A stretch of DNA of 43,485 nt from Streptomyces zinciresistens K42. Its GTDB lineage: Bacteria > Actinomycetota > Actinomycetes > Streptomycetales > Streptomycetaceae. This document shows, piece by piece, positions 16,645 to 23,535 of this stretch. Below the pieces are notes generated by a model that was given only the letters and a program-made list of their open reading frames with translations, did not search any database and had not been told where the DNA came from. Both the position numbers and the translations under genes were made by a program. Where the stretch lies: the NCBI RefSeq assembly GCF_000225525.1, contig NZ_AGBF01000044.1, forward strand, positions 1 through 43,485, given 5' to 3'. How positions within the stretch are numbered: the first letter of the stretch is position 1; the number at the start of each line of letters is the position of its first letter.

Positions 16645-16680
16645 GGGTGCGGGTGCGGGTGCGGGTGCGGGTGCGGGTGG
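16645..16680. repeat. Short tandem repeat (GGGTGC) x5 plus one variant
   Basis: Five exact GGGTGC units (16645-16674) and a sixth ending in G. It sits directly upstream of the TTG start of the MoxR gene, in the 148-base gap before the small gene at 16777. The number of units could vary by slippage and change the distance from any upstream promoter to the ribosome binding site. Confidence 0.85.
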
Positions 16681-16776
16681 GGTTTGCGATGCGGTGGAGA
16701 GGCTGGCGGCTCTCGGAGCGGATCACGGACTGTGCCGACATCGGCGACCGGGCCAACCGGGGCGTACCGTCGGCGC

Positions 16777-17025
16777 TCACCGGCCGGCCGAGGGCTCGGT
16801 GCAGGTGCACGGGGTGGCCGGCGGTGAGCAGTTCGCCGGCTGCCGATCAGGCCCGTGTGTCCGCTCCGTACCGGATTCCGCCGCTCGGCAGGTGCAGCCC
16901 GGTGTCTCTTCGAAGCCGGCCTGGAGCAGGATCCGCCGCCCGGCGGCGTTGTAGCCGGTGGTGGTGATCTCGCCGGTGATGGTGTGCCGGATCGTCACGA
17001 ACGGCTCTGCTGGTACTTCGGGCAA
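16777..17025 (-). CDS. Small hypothetical protein
   Basis: 82 residues from TTG 17023-17025, with AGGAG seven bases upstream; the longer frame from 17103 adds Pro/Arg-rich residues without a better site. The core VTIRHTITGEITTTGYNAAG then RRILLQAGFEETPG looks like a small beta-alpha domain. The C-terminus is Cys- and Thr-rich. Similar short proteins occur in streptomycete mobile elements, as far as I recall. Function unknown. Confidence 0.5.
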   Translation of the reverse strand: MPEVPAEPFVTIRHTITGEITTTGYNAAGRRILLQAGFEETPGCTCRAAESGTERTHGPDRQPANCSPPATPCTCTEPSAGR

Positions 17026-17525
17026 GGTGGATCTCCTATCGGTGGTCGCGGGAAAGCGGTGGAGTGTTGGGCGGAGGCGAGGCGGGCCCGGAGCTTTCAG
17101 CACATCAACGGTGCGTGGCGTGGCTGGACCACGAACGATGGGTGATGACTGCCGACATGCTCCAGGGCGGGTCTCACCGCCCCGCAGCTACTGACCGGCG
17201 GGGGATGCCGGTCGGCTGCCGAGGCGGGGTGAGACGTGGGCGTGCGGTGAGCAGGAGGACAAGGGTGAAGGCTGCGCTGGCGGCGGGTGGCTTCGTTGAT
17301 CTCCAATGACAGCGTTTGTCGACGGTTTCCGGAGGCAGTCGGTGATCCACCGGCTTTGGAATGTGGATGAGAAATGACGGCGCTGCGCGGATGCGAACGT
17401 GTCGACGGCCAGCCGCTCGAAGGGCGGCTGGCCGTCGAAGCAGGTAGCGGCAGAGGTCAGTACCTGTTCTGATCTCCGGTGGCGACCGGCGATTATTCAC
17501 TTGACCCGGTCCGTACGGTGTTCGA
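17026..17525. other. 500-bp gap with no gene seen
   Basis: No frame here has convincing coding character on either strand. The only strong structure is a perfect inverted repeat: arms at 17403-17416 and 17424-17437 (14 pairs, 15 with the flanking T-A), loop TCGAAGG. It could be a terminator or a structured RNA element. A TACGGT sequence at 17514-17519, six bases before the GTG of the GNAT gene, may be a -10 element for a leaderless transcript. Confidence 0.5.
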
Positions 17526-18311
17526 GTGAAGGACACTCTGATCAACGAACTCCGCACCGCGTATGACGCCCAACTCCGTGGTGTCACCCCGCCTGGCGGC
17601 AGCGCTCGCGTCGAGAAGGACGGCCCGTTGACCCGTGTCGTCGGGTGGCACCGTGGCTTCGTCACGGGCCCACGCGACCTAGGTGTGTACGGGGCCGAAC
17701 TCGACACACTCATAGCGCGGCAGCGTGACTTTTACGCTGCCCGTGGTGAGGCGGTCGAATGGAAGACTCGCGCCCATGATCTCCCCGCCGACCTCAGCGC
17801 CCGACTCACGGCGGCTGGATTCGTCGCCGAGGACAGCGAGACGGTGCTCATCGGGCAGTCCTCACACCTTGCTGCCGACCCCGTCCTGCCTGACGGTGTG
17901 GCCCTCCGCCGTGTCACCGCCAGATCAGACCTCCAGCGCATCGCCGCCATGGAGAGCACTGTCTGGGGCGAGGACTGGAGTTGGCTCGCCGACGACCTGG
18001 CCGCCCGGATCGAGAGCGCCCCAGAGAACACCATCGTCCTCGTCGCCGAGGCACGCACCGAAGTCGTCTGCGCCGCCTGGCTGGTGTTCAAGGACGGCGT
18101 CGACTTCGGCGGTCTCTGGGGCGGCTCGACGCTCAAGGACTGGCGCGGACAGGGCATCTACCGGGCCATGGTCGCCCACCGAGCCCAACTCGCTGCCGCC
18201 CGTGATGTCCCTTACGTCTACGTCGACGCCTCAGCCGACAGCGCCCCGATCCTCAGCCGCCTTGGACTGCACGCGGTCACCACGACGACGCCGTATGTGT
18301 GGTCGCCCTGA
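17526..18311 (+). CDS. GNAT-family N-acetyltransferase
   Basis: 261 residues. The C-terminal half carries the GNAT signature: a strand with VLVAEARTEVVCAAWLVFKD, then the acetyl-CoA loop region LKDWRGQGIYRAMVAHRAQL (QGIYRA resembles the Q/R-x-x-G-x-G/A pattern) and YVYVDASADSAPILSRLGLH. The N-terminal half (about 1-110) is a second, weaker domain common in two-domain GNATs. The GTG start has no Shine-Dalgarno but a TACGGT six bases before it, so leaderless translation is likely. The substrate cannot be told from sequence. It stands alone and on the opposite strand to its neighbours, so it is probably cargo. Confidence 0.85.
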   Translation: MKDTLINELRTAYDAQLRGVTPPGGSARVEKDGPLTRVVGWHRGFVTGPRDLGVYGAELDTLIARQRDFYAARGEAVEWKTRAHDLPADLSARLTAAGFVAEDSETVLIGQSSHLAADPVLPDGVALRRVTARSDLQRIAAMESTVWGEDWSWLADDLAARIESAPENTIVLVAEARTEVVCAAWLVFKDGVDFGGLWGGSTLKDWRGQGIYRAMVAHRAQLAAARDVPYVYVDASADSAPILSRLGLHAVTTTTPYVWSP

Positions 18312-18313
18312 GC

Positions 18314-18431
18314 TCAGCCGGCCTCGGCGGGCTCTTCGGCTCGTGCGCGGGTGCTGGCGAGGCGGTAGGAGTCGGTGCCGGTCTCGATGATGGTGCCGTT
18401 GAAGGTGAGGCGGTCCACGATGGCCGCGCAA
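18314..18431 (-). pseudogene. C-terminal fragment of an IS21 IstB-like ATPase
   Basis: The last 38 or so residues read CAAIVDRLTFNGTIIETG then TDSYRLASTRAR and a short acidic tail. This matches the C-terminal end of IstB-like helper ATPases of IS21-family elements. Nothing upstream in this frame is IstB-like. It starts right at a run of ten G (18432-18441), beyond which another gene's frame begins. It is the remnant of an insertion or rearrangement. Confidence 0.5.
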
Positions 18432-18677
18432 GGGGGGGGGGTCGGTGAAGGTCTTGCTGGGTGTACGCCTCGACGGCCGCGGTGCCGCGGCGGTCTCGTG
18501 CGGCGGTTGCTGCGCCGGCGTGGACGGTGCGGCCGTAACGGTCGCGGGGCATGTCGAGCGCGACCTCGCACTCGTGATCGATGACCGCCATCTGCAGCCG
18601 GAAGGTGCGGGCGCTCTCCACGACGTCCTTCGCCACCGGCGGGGGCCGTCCGCAGTGGGGCTGTCCGGCTGTGTCAT
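18432..18677 (-). pseudogene. Broken hypothetical gene joined to the IstB-like remnant
   Basis: An ATG at 18675-18677 forms an ATGA overlap with the gene upstream and starts MTQPDSPTADG. Coding quality then moves to a neighbouring frame at a run of five C near 18645 (VAKDVVESARTFRLQMAVID, HECEVALDMPRDRYGRTVHA). One missing base would rejoin them. The frame is lost again at the ten-base G/C run at 18432-18441. A real operon gene has therefore been truncated. Function unknown. Confidence 0.5.
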
Positions 18678-19132
18678 CGGGACCGCCCCGTGCCTGTTGC
18701 GGTGAGGTGGACGGCCGGTGCGTAGGTGGGCTTCGGCGGGATCGGCCGGGCTGAGGGCGGCGAGGTGGTGGGCGCGGTGGCGCGCTGGGCGGTCCGGCCG
18801 GCGGCGGCCTGGGCGAGACGCGTGCGGCGCTCTTGGAGGCCGTTGGGTCGTTCCGGGCGCGCAGCTGCGGCGGACTGCATGGGGTCCACGCGGATGTCGG
18901 CGTGCACGGTGTAGCCGTGGCTGCGCAGGTCGTGGACGGCCTGACGGGTGCGGCGGGCTCCGTCGCGCTCGGCCTCGCTGAGCCGGTAGAGCCCCGGCTC
19001 GTCGGGGACGGGCTCGAACTGCTCGTGCTCAAGGAACCGGTGGGCGAGGTGGGTGGGCAGGAAGGCGGTGGAGGAGGCGACGAAGCCGTGCTCGGGGTGG
19101 GTGCCGAAGGCGAAGTGCGTGCCGGGCTGCAA
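18674..19132 (-). CDS. Hypothetical protein
   Basis: 152 residues from TTG 19130-19132, with AGGAG about 12 bases upstream. The N-terminal half looks structured (THFAFGTHPEHGFVASSTAF, HRFLEHEQFEPVPDEPGLYR, LRSHGYTVHADIRVDP). The C-terminal 70 residues are Ala/Pro/Arg-rich and probably disordered. No known family. The ATGA overlap with the broken gene at 18677 marks an old two-gene operon. Confidence 0.6.
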   Translation of the reverse strand: MQPGTHFAFGTHPEHGFVASSTAFLPTHLAHRFLEHEQFEPVPDEPGLYRLSEAERDGARRTRQAVHDLRSHGYTVHADIRVDPMQSAAAARPERPNGLQERRTRLAQAAAGRTAQRATAPTTSPPSARPIPPKPTYAPAVHLTATGTGRSR

Positions 19133-19387
19133 GGGGGCGTGCTTCTCCTGACGTGGTTGAGTGGTGGCGGTCAGTGGCCACGTGGGGCGGGGCGGACCGC
19201 GGCAGTGAGGGAGCGGGCGGCGACGCGGAGCGCCGGGCGGGGGCGGGATGCGCTCAGGCGGGCCCGGCGCAGGACGCGTCCGCCGTCGGTGAATCAGTTT
19301 TCGACGGCTGGACATGCTCGGGCCCGTCGCTCCTACGGGGCGATGGGACCCTAATCGGTGTCGTCTACGAGGCCAGGCCGTTCAAAT

Positions 19388-19455
19388 GATCTGGAACAGC
19401 CGACCAGATCCCCGGCCGGAACTGCCGCTACCGCTCATCAGATCGCTAGATCTGG
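19388..19455. promoter_or_regulatory. Four GATCTGG-type half-sites upstream of the sigma gene
   Basis: GATCTGG at 19388-19394 faces CCAGATC at 19404-19410. CAGATC at 19439-19444 faces GATCTGG at 19449-19455, the last pair forming a perfect palindrome around GCTA. They lie 90-160 bases before the sigma gene start. The rest of the 412-base gap 19133-19544 shows no gene. These look like paired operators for a dimeric regulator. Confidence 0.4.
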
Positions 19456-19544
19456 TGCGATCGGTGCGTGCGGCTAACCGGGGCACGTTGTGCTGTGATG
19501 CAGGTCACTGGAACTGTCGTGAGTGTGCCGGACAGGTCACGGAG

Positions 19545-20240
19545 GTGACCTCAGAATTGCGATCCCGGATCAGGGACGGCGACCCCGCGGCTTTCGAGGA
19601 ACTCTTCGACGCCTGCGCCCGTGCCGTCTACAACCATGCCTTCCGTCTGACGGCCGACTGGTCGGTTGCGGAGGACGTCATGTCGGAGACCTTCTTGGCG
19701 GTGTGGCGGATGCGCAAGAGGGTGGACGCGGACGGGGGATCGCTGCGTCCGTGGCTGCTGGGTGTCGCCACCAACGTGGCCCGCAATCACCTGCGGAGCA
19801 ACCGGCGTTACCGTGCGGCGGCTGCCGCGGCGGCGGCCGATGCCGACCGGGGCGCGCTGGAGGTGGCCGACATCGGGGGCCGGGTCGCCGGTCAGGTGGA
19901 CGACCGCCACCGCCTCGCTGCGACTGTGCGTGCCCTGGCCTCCCTGAAGCGCCGCGAACGCGAGGTGCTGGTGCTGTGCCTGTGGGAGGGCCTGGCGTAC
20001 GCGGACGCGGCGGCGGCCCTGGGCGTCCCGGTGGGAACCGTCCGCTCCCGGCTGTCGCGCGCCCGCAGGCGGCTCGCGTCACTCGCCGACGCCGAACTCG
20101 CCGCGCGGGCGGGCACCGGGAGGATGCCGCCAAGAGCCGCCAGGAAATCCTCGGGGAAGAGGGAACCGGGTGCGCCGGGCCGACAGGTAAGAGGAGACCG
20201 CGCAGCCGCGGTCCGGTCCGCACGGGAAGGAAACCGATGA
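19545..20240 (+). CDS. ECF-like RNA polymerase sigma factor
   Basis: 231 residues from GTG 19545. Sigma region 2 is seen at about residues 10-75 (FEELFDACARAVYNHAFRLT, SVAEDVMSETFLAVWRMRKR, LRPWLLGVATNVARNHLRSN). Region 4 is at about 115-170 (LKRREREVLVLCLWEGLAYA, ALGVPVGTVRSRLSRARRRL). The C-terminus is a basic extension. It should direct RNA polymerase to a limited set of promoters. No anti-sigma factor of the zinc (ZAS) type follows. Instead the next gene, overlapping by ATGA, encodes a membrane-anchored CU044_5270-like protein, a common pairing in streptomycetes that may serve that purpose. Regulation through the GATCTGG repeats upstream is possible. Confidence 0.88.
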   Translation: MTSELRSRIRDGDPAAFEELFDACARAVYNHAFRLTADWSVAEDVMSETFLAVWRMRKRVDADGGSLRPWLLGVATNVARNHLRSNRRYRAAAAAAAADADRGALEVADIGGRVAGQVDDRHRLAATVRALASLKRREREVLVLCLWEGLAYADAAAALGVPVGTVRSRLSRARRRLASLADAELAARAGTGRMPPRAARKSSGKREPGAPGRQVRGDRAAAVRSAREGNR

Positions 20241-21307
20241 ACACCGATCGATGGGCGCATCCCGCCGAGTGGCGTGAGACCCAGGATCTGCTGCCGCCCG
20301 CCGAACGGGACCTGCCGGTGGACCGCCACGAGTTCCACAAGGAGCGCCTCATGGCCCTGATTCACGACGAGTCCCGTACCACTGTCCCCGGCACACCGGC
20401 CCGCCCCGGGGAGCAGCGCAGCTGGTTCCGGCGTCCGGCCGTCGCGGTGCCCCTCGCGGCGTTCGCCCTGGCCGGGGTGGTCGCGGGAGGTGTAGCGCTG
20501 ACCGGGCAGGGCGGGGACAGCTCCGGCGTCGCCACCGGGCCGCTGCTGACCACCGACATCGGCACCGCCAGCGTGGCCGGCACCGGCGATCTGCTGGACC
20601 GCATCTCGCTGGCCGCCGCCGCGCAGCCGGTGCAGCAGCCGCAGGCCGGACAGTTCACCTACGTGGACGCGGTCACCGCCGACACCTTCGTCCGGACGAA
20701 GGACGACAAGAGCAGCGTGGTCAGTGAGAAGCCGCACCGCCGCCAGGTCTGGCTGTCGCCCGACGGCAGGAAGGGGTGGCTGACCGAGCCGGGCGACACC
20801 CCCGCGGACGGCATGACGCTCGACTCCACGGAGCAGATGTCGGCGGCGTGGGACGGCCTCGCCAAACTTCCCAAGGACCCCGACGCGCTGCTGAAGAAGC
20901 TCTACGCGGACAGCGAGGGCCAGGGCAACAGCCCCGACCAGGCCGCGTTCTCCAGGATCGGGGAGCTGCTCGGCGACAGTGTCCCGCCGGCCGGGCTGGA
21001 GGCCGCGCTCTACAAGGCCGCGGCGAAGATCCCCGGTGTCGTCCGGGTGGACAACGCCACCGACGCCAAGGGACGCCAGGGCATCGCGGTTGCCCGGATG
21101 GACAAGGTCAGCGGCCAGCGCGAGGAGTGGATCTTCGAGAAGAACTCCCTCGACTTCCTCGGCACCCGGACCGTTCAGGTCACCGAGGGCCAGAACCCGA
21201 ACGCCGAGGACCGGCTGATCAAGACCGGCACCGTCCTGTACATCAGCGCCGTCACCAGCCGTGCCGTCGTGGACGGCATCAAGCAGACGCCCGAGCGCGC
21301 GAGCTGA
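20237..21307 (+). CDS. CU044_5270-family membrane-anchored protein
   Basis: 356 residues, ATG in an ATGA overlap with the sigma gene. The N-terminal 70 residues are cytoplasmic and charged (RWAHPAEWRETQDLLPPAER). One membrane segment follows (AVAVPLAAFALAGVVAGGVA, about 77-96), and then an extracytoplasmic domain of about 255 residues. This layout, next to a sigma factor, fits the CU044_5270 family. The family may sense envelope signals or act as an anti-sigma factor, but that has not been shown to my knowledge. No lipobox. The operon ends at the strong hairpin 21312-21357. Confidence 0.8.
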   Translation: MNTDRWAHPAEWRETQDLLPPAERDLPVDRHEFHKERLMALIHDESRTTVPGTPARPGEQRSWFRRPAVAVPLAAFALAGVVAGGVALTGQGGDSSGVATGPLLTTDIGTASVAGTGDLLDRISLAAAAQPVQQPQAGQFTYVDAVTADTFVRTKDDKSSVVSEKPHRRQVWLSPDGRKGWLTEPGDTPADGMTLDSTEQMSAAWDGLAKLPKDPDALLKKLYADSEGQGNSPDQAAFSRIGELLGDSVPPAGLEAALYKAAAKIPGVVRVDNATDAKGRQGIAVARMDKVSGQREEWIFEKNSLDFLGTRTVQVTEGQNPNAEDRLIKTGTVLYISAVTSRAVVDGIKQTPERAS

Positions 21308-21588
21308 GGCCCGCCGGGCCGCAGGGGGCCGGAGTTGCCTCCCCCTGCGGCCCGGCGCGGCGCCACCCGCACTCGCCGTGCACGGCTCGCTCCGGCAGCG
21401 TGCTCTGTCGCAGCCCCGCTGCGCAGACACTCGATGTCGCAGGGCAGTCCACGGGCACGTAGCGGTGTGGTGATGTGCGTGTGGCGACGCCACAGCTCCT
21501 GCCACCATCGTTCCCCCACGTTGCGGTGATTGGGCAGCGGCGCAAGGGTTGTGCGGGCGTCCACGGGGTTCGGCTCGTCAGCGGCCAC
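21175..21588 (-). CDS. Hypothetical protein, C-terminus probably truncated
   Basis: 137 residues from GTG 21586-21588, with GGAGGA close upstream. Residues 1-62 look real (NHRNVGERWWQELWRRHTHI, TTPLRARGLPCDIECL). After about residue 75 the frame runs through the terminator of the sigma operon and antisense to its last gene, and the sequence turns non-coding in character. The sigma operon has probably been inserted here and cut off this gene. Function unknown. Confidence 0.45.
   Translation of the reverse strand: MAADEPNPVDARTTLAPLPNHRNVGERWWQELWRRHTHITTPLRARGLPCDIECLRSGAATEHAAGASRARRVRVAPRRAAGGGNSGPLRPGGPQLARSGVCLMPSTTARLVTALMYRTVPVLISRSSAFGFWPSVT
21312..21357 (+). terminator. Strong terminator after the sigma operon
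   Basis: Perfect 17-pair stem: left arm 21312-21328, right arm 21341-21357, loop of 12 bases. It begins five bases after the stop of the CU044_5270-like gene. No T-run follows. It may also stop leftward transcription from the ParB-like operon. Confidence 0.75.
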
Positions 21589-21811
21589 GGCTCCTCCGGG
21601 ACGCCGACCGGTGTCGCTGAGCCGGACGGCGGGTGAAGTCGGTCTCCGGCACCTGGTGCGAGTCGAGTTCGCAGGCGCCGCAGGCCACGCTCAAGTCGTG
21701 CTCCATCTCGGCATCGCGGTCGGCGAGCAGTGCCATGAGGTCGTCGTGTTCGGTCTGGCGGCGCCGGGCTTCGGCCCATTCGGCGGCATTCTCGTGAGGG
21801 GGTGGGGTCAA
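21578..21811 (-). CDS. Small acidic hypothetical protein
   Basis: 77 residues from TTG 21809-21811, with GGAG five bases upstream. The first 55 residues form a charged helix (EWAEARRRQTEHDDLMALLA, DRDAEMEHDLSVACGACELD) with a Cys-x-x-Cys; the tail is Arg-rich. It overlaps the next gene by 11 bases. No family recognised. Confidence 0.55.
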   Translation of the reverse strand: MTPPPHENAAEWAEARRRQTEHDDLMALLADRDAEMEHDLSVACGACELDSHQVPETDFTRRPAQRHRSASRRSRGR

Positions 21812-21842
21812 GGGGACTCCGGATGTGGGGTGGGTCGGGGAG

Positions 21843-22518
21843 CTACCGGCGCGGCGCGGTACCGGGCGACGGGGGAGAGGGCGGCGGGCCTGCGGTAGTC
21901 CCCTGCGGGAGGCCGGTCGAGGTCTCAGGGGCCGGGTCGTAGGCGAACCGCAGCCTGTTCACGCCGGCTTCGTCGGCAAGGGCCAGGACCGACAGGGCCC
22001 GGCTGGCCGCTGTCATCAGCAGGTTCGAGGGTGACCCCTTGGCCGCGCCGCGGTTCTCCTGTTTCCACCGGGCAGCCGCGACGAGGTAGTCGCTCAGGGC
22101 GCGCAGTGCGGGTTCGGCGGCATCCAGGAAGTGGTCGGTAACCGAGTCCATCTCCGCCGGGGTCTGGGCCGCGGCGAGAGCGTTCAGGTACGGGGTGAGG
22201 TCGGGTGCCTGCCAGGAGTGGTCGGGCAGCGGGTGCGCGGTGCGGAAGCGCGCTGCGTCGCGTCGTGCCCACCGCTTCAGGTCGCCGCGGGTGGCGAGGT
22301 TGTAACGGGCCGCATGGATCTGATCGGCGTCACGGCCGACGTTGTCGTAGAGGTCGAAGTCTGGGTCACGCGAGGGGATGAGGTAGTCCTTCGAGCGGTC
22401 GTTGGTGTCGGGGAAGTCTTCGAGTCCGGGCCTGCTGGACGTGGAAGCCGGCTGCGTCGAGGAAGGCGAGGGCAGATGGCGCTCCTCGACGGGGGCGAGC
22501 CGTATGCGTCTCGGTCAC
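21843..22518 (-). pseudogene. Hypothetical gene with a frameshift near 22430
   Basis: GTG at 22516-22518 in a GTGA overlap starts VTETHTARPRRGAPSALAFL then DAAGFHVQQ. At the AGGCCCGG tract (22426-22433) coding quality shifts frame and continues without interruption: GLEDFPDTNDRSKDYLIPSR, DPDFDLYDNVGRDADQIHAA, RYNLATRGDLKRWARRDAAR, and on to the TAG at 21843. Removing one base joins both parts into about 224 residues. The latter half has ATG codons (for example 22151) from which a shorter product could be made. Function unknown. The neighbours are small ParB-operon genes. Confidence 0.6.
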
Positions 22519-22940
22519 CGACGAGTACGGCGAGCAGCTGCTGACGGCGTGGGCCTGGCACGCGGGCTGGGGGTGGTGGTGGGCTCGTCCGCTGTCACCT
22601 GGCGGTAGGCAGCGAGGGCTTCTCTGAGACGGTCGGCTGCATCAGCCCGACGTGCGGCGAGGATGTCGATCTGCGTGGCGGAGTACTGCAGCACGCCCGG
22701 GGAGTTGATCGGCGTCGTGCCGGCTACGGCGCGCGTCAGGCTGGTGGCCGCCTGCTGGGCGGCATCGGTGAACTGACGGTGGATGTCGTCCAGGTGACGT
22801 GCGGCTCTGGTCACGAGGAAGGCCATCACCAGCTCGGTGCCCTCGTGACGGAACCTGAGCTCCGACGGCGTCATGCCAAGGACTTGGTGCACCATCTCGG
22901 AACCGGGTACAGCGGGGGGCTGGGTGTCGGAGGTTTCCAT
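22515..22940 (-). CDS. Hypothetical helical protein
   Basis: 141 residues, ATG at 22938-22940. Predicted mostly helical with heptad-like stretches (FLVTRAARHLDDIHRQFTDA, TQIDILAARRADAADRLREA), so a coiled-coil dimer is plausible. The tail is Ser/Ala/Arg-rich. It lies in the leftward operon headed by the ParB-like gene and is coupled by GTGA to the frameshifted gene. No family recognised. Confidence 0.65.
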   Translation of the reverse strand: METSDTQPPAVPGSEMVHQVLGMTPSELRFRHEGTELVMAFLVTRAARHLDDIHRQFTDAAQQAATSLTRAVAGTTPINSPGVLQYSATQIDILAARRADAADRLREALAAYRQVTADEPTTTPSPRARPTPSAAARRTRR

Positions 22941-23028
22941 CAGGGTCTCTCACCTGCACAGTTGAAGGTGGTTGCCACGGGAGGCGGCAGTGGAAGGCCG
23001 GCCGGTGTGCGGAAATCCAGGTCTGGCT

Positions 23029-23535
23029 TCATGCTGTGCTGAAGTCGTAGCCGAGGTCGTCGAACGATTCCTGTTGGTAGCCGAAGACGGACTCTTCGAG
23101 CATGGAGAGCCGCTCGCAGTGGGGGTTCTCCCGGTAGGCGTCGCTTCGGCTGCCGACGTAGTCCTGCTTGTGTGCTTCTGCCGTAGCCGTTCGAACGAAG
23201 TTGCGCGAGGAGATACGTCCCCACTCAGTCATGTCGGTGGCGGTGCTGTCTTTCATCCACACCCAGATGCCGTTGCCGAGCTTCATGATGCTTTTGGGGT
23301 GATACAGGCCGTCGGTGGTGCGGTGACGGCGAGGACTGTGGCGTTCCCCGAGGTCTCGCATCATGGCCTGGCCAGCCTTCTTGATCACCAGGCCGAGCAG
23401 TTCCTTGCGCGGTGCGAGCCGCTCGCAGAGCGCTTCGAGAAGCTCGTCCTGGTAAATGCGGCCGGTGTCGGTGGTGACCTGCTGGGCGGCCTCCAGTGCG
23501 ATCTTCCGCAGGACGGGGTCGGAGGTGAATTTCAC
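23029..23535 (-). CDS. Hypothetical protein of the ParB-like operon
   Basis: 168 residues from GTG 23533-23535, in a GTGA overlap with the ParB-like gene. It has a helical first half (SDPVLRKIALEAAQQVTTDT, LLEALCERLAPRKELLGLVI) and a Trp/Tyr-containing second half (IMKLGNGIWVWMKDSTATDM, EESVFGYQQESFDDLGYDFS). Base composition is slightly less GC-rich than its neighbours. Position directly after a ParB-like gene suggests a partner, but I see no ParA ATPase motif and no known family. Confidence 0.65.
   Translation of the reverse strand: MKFTSDPVLRKIALEAAQQVTTDTGRIYQDELLEALCERLAPRKELLGLVIKKAGQAMMRDLGERHSPRRHRTTDGLYHPKSIMKLGNGIWVWMKDSTATDMTEWGRISSRNFVRTATAEAHKQDYVGSRSDAYRENPHCERLSMLEESVFGYQQESFDDLGYDFSTA

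Noticed and set aside
16645..16680. CRISPR array or iterons
   Set aside because: The unit is only six bases with no spacers; it is a simple tandem repeat.
17174..17713. 179-residue minus-strand frame over the GNAT start
   Set aside because: Antisense to the GNAT gene, with no ribosome binding site and poor composition.
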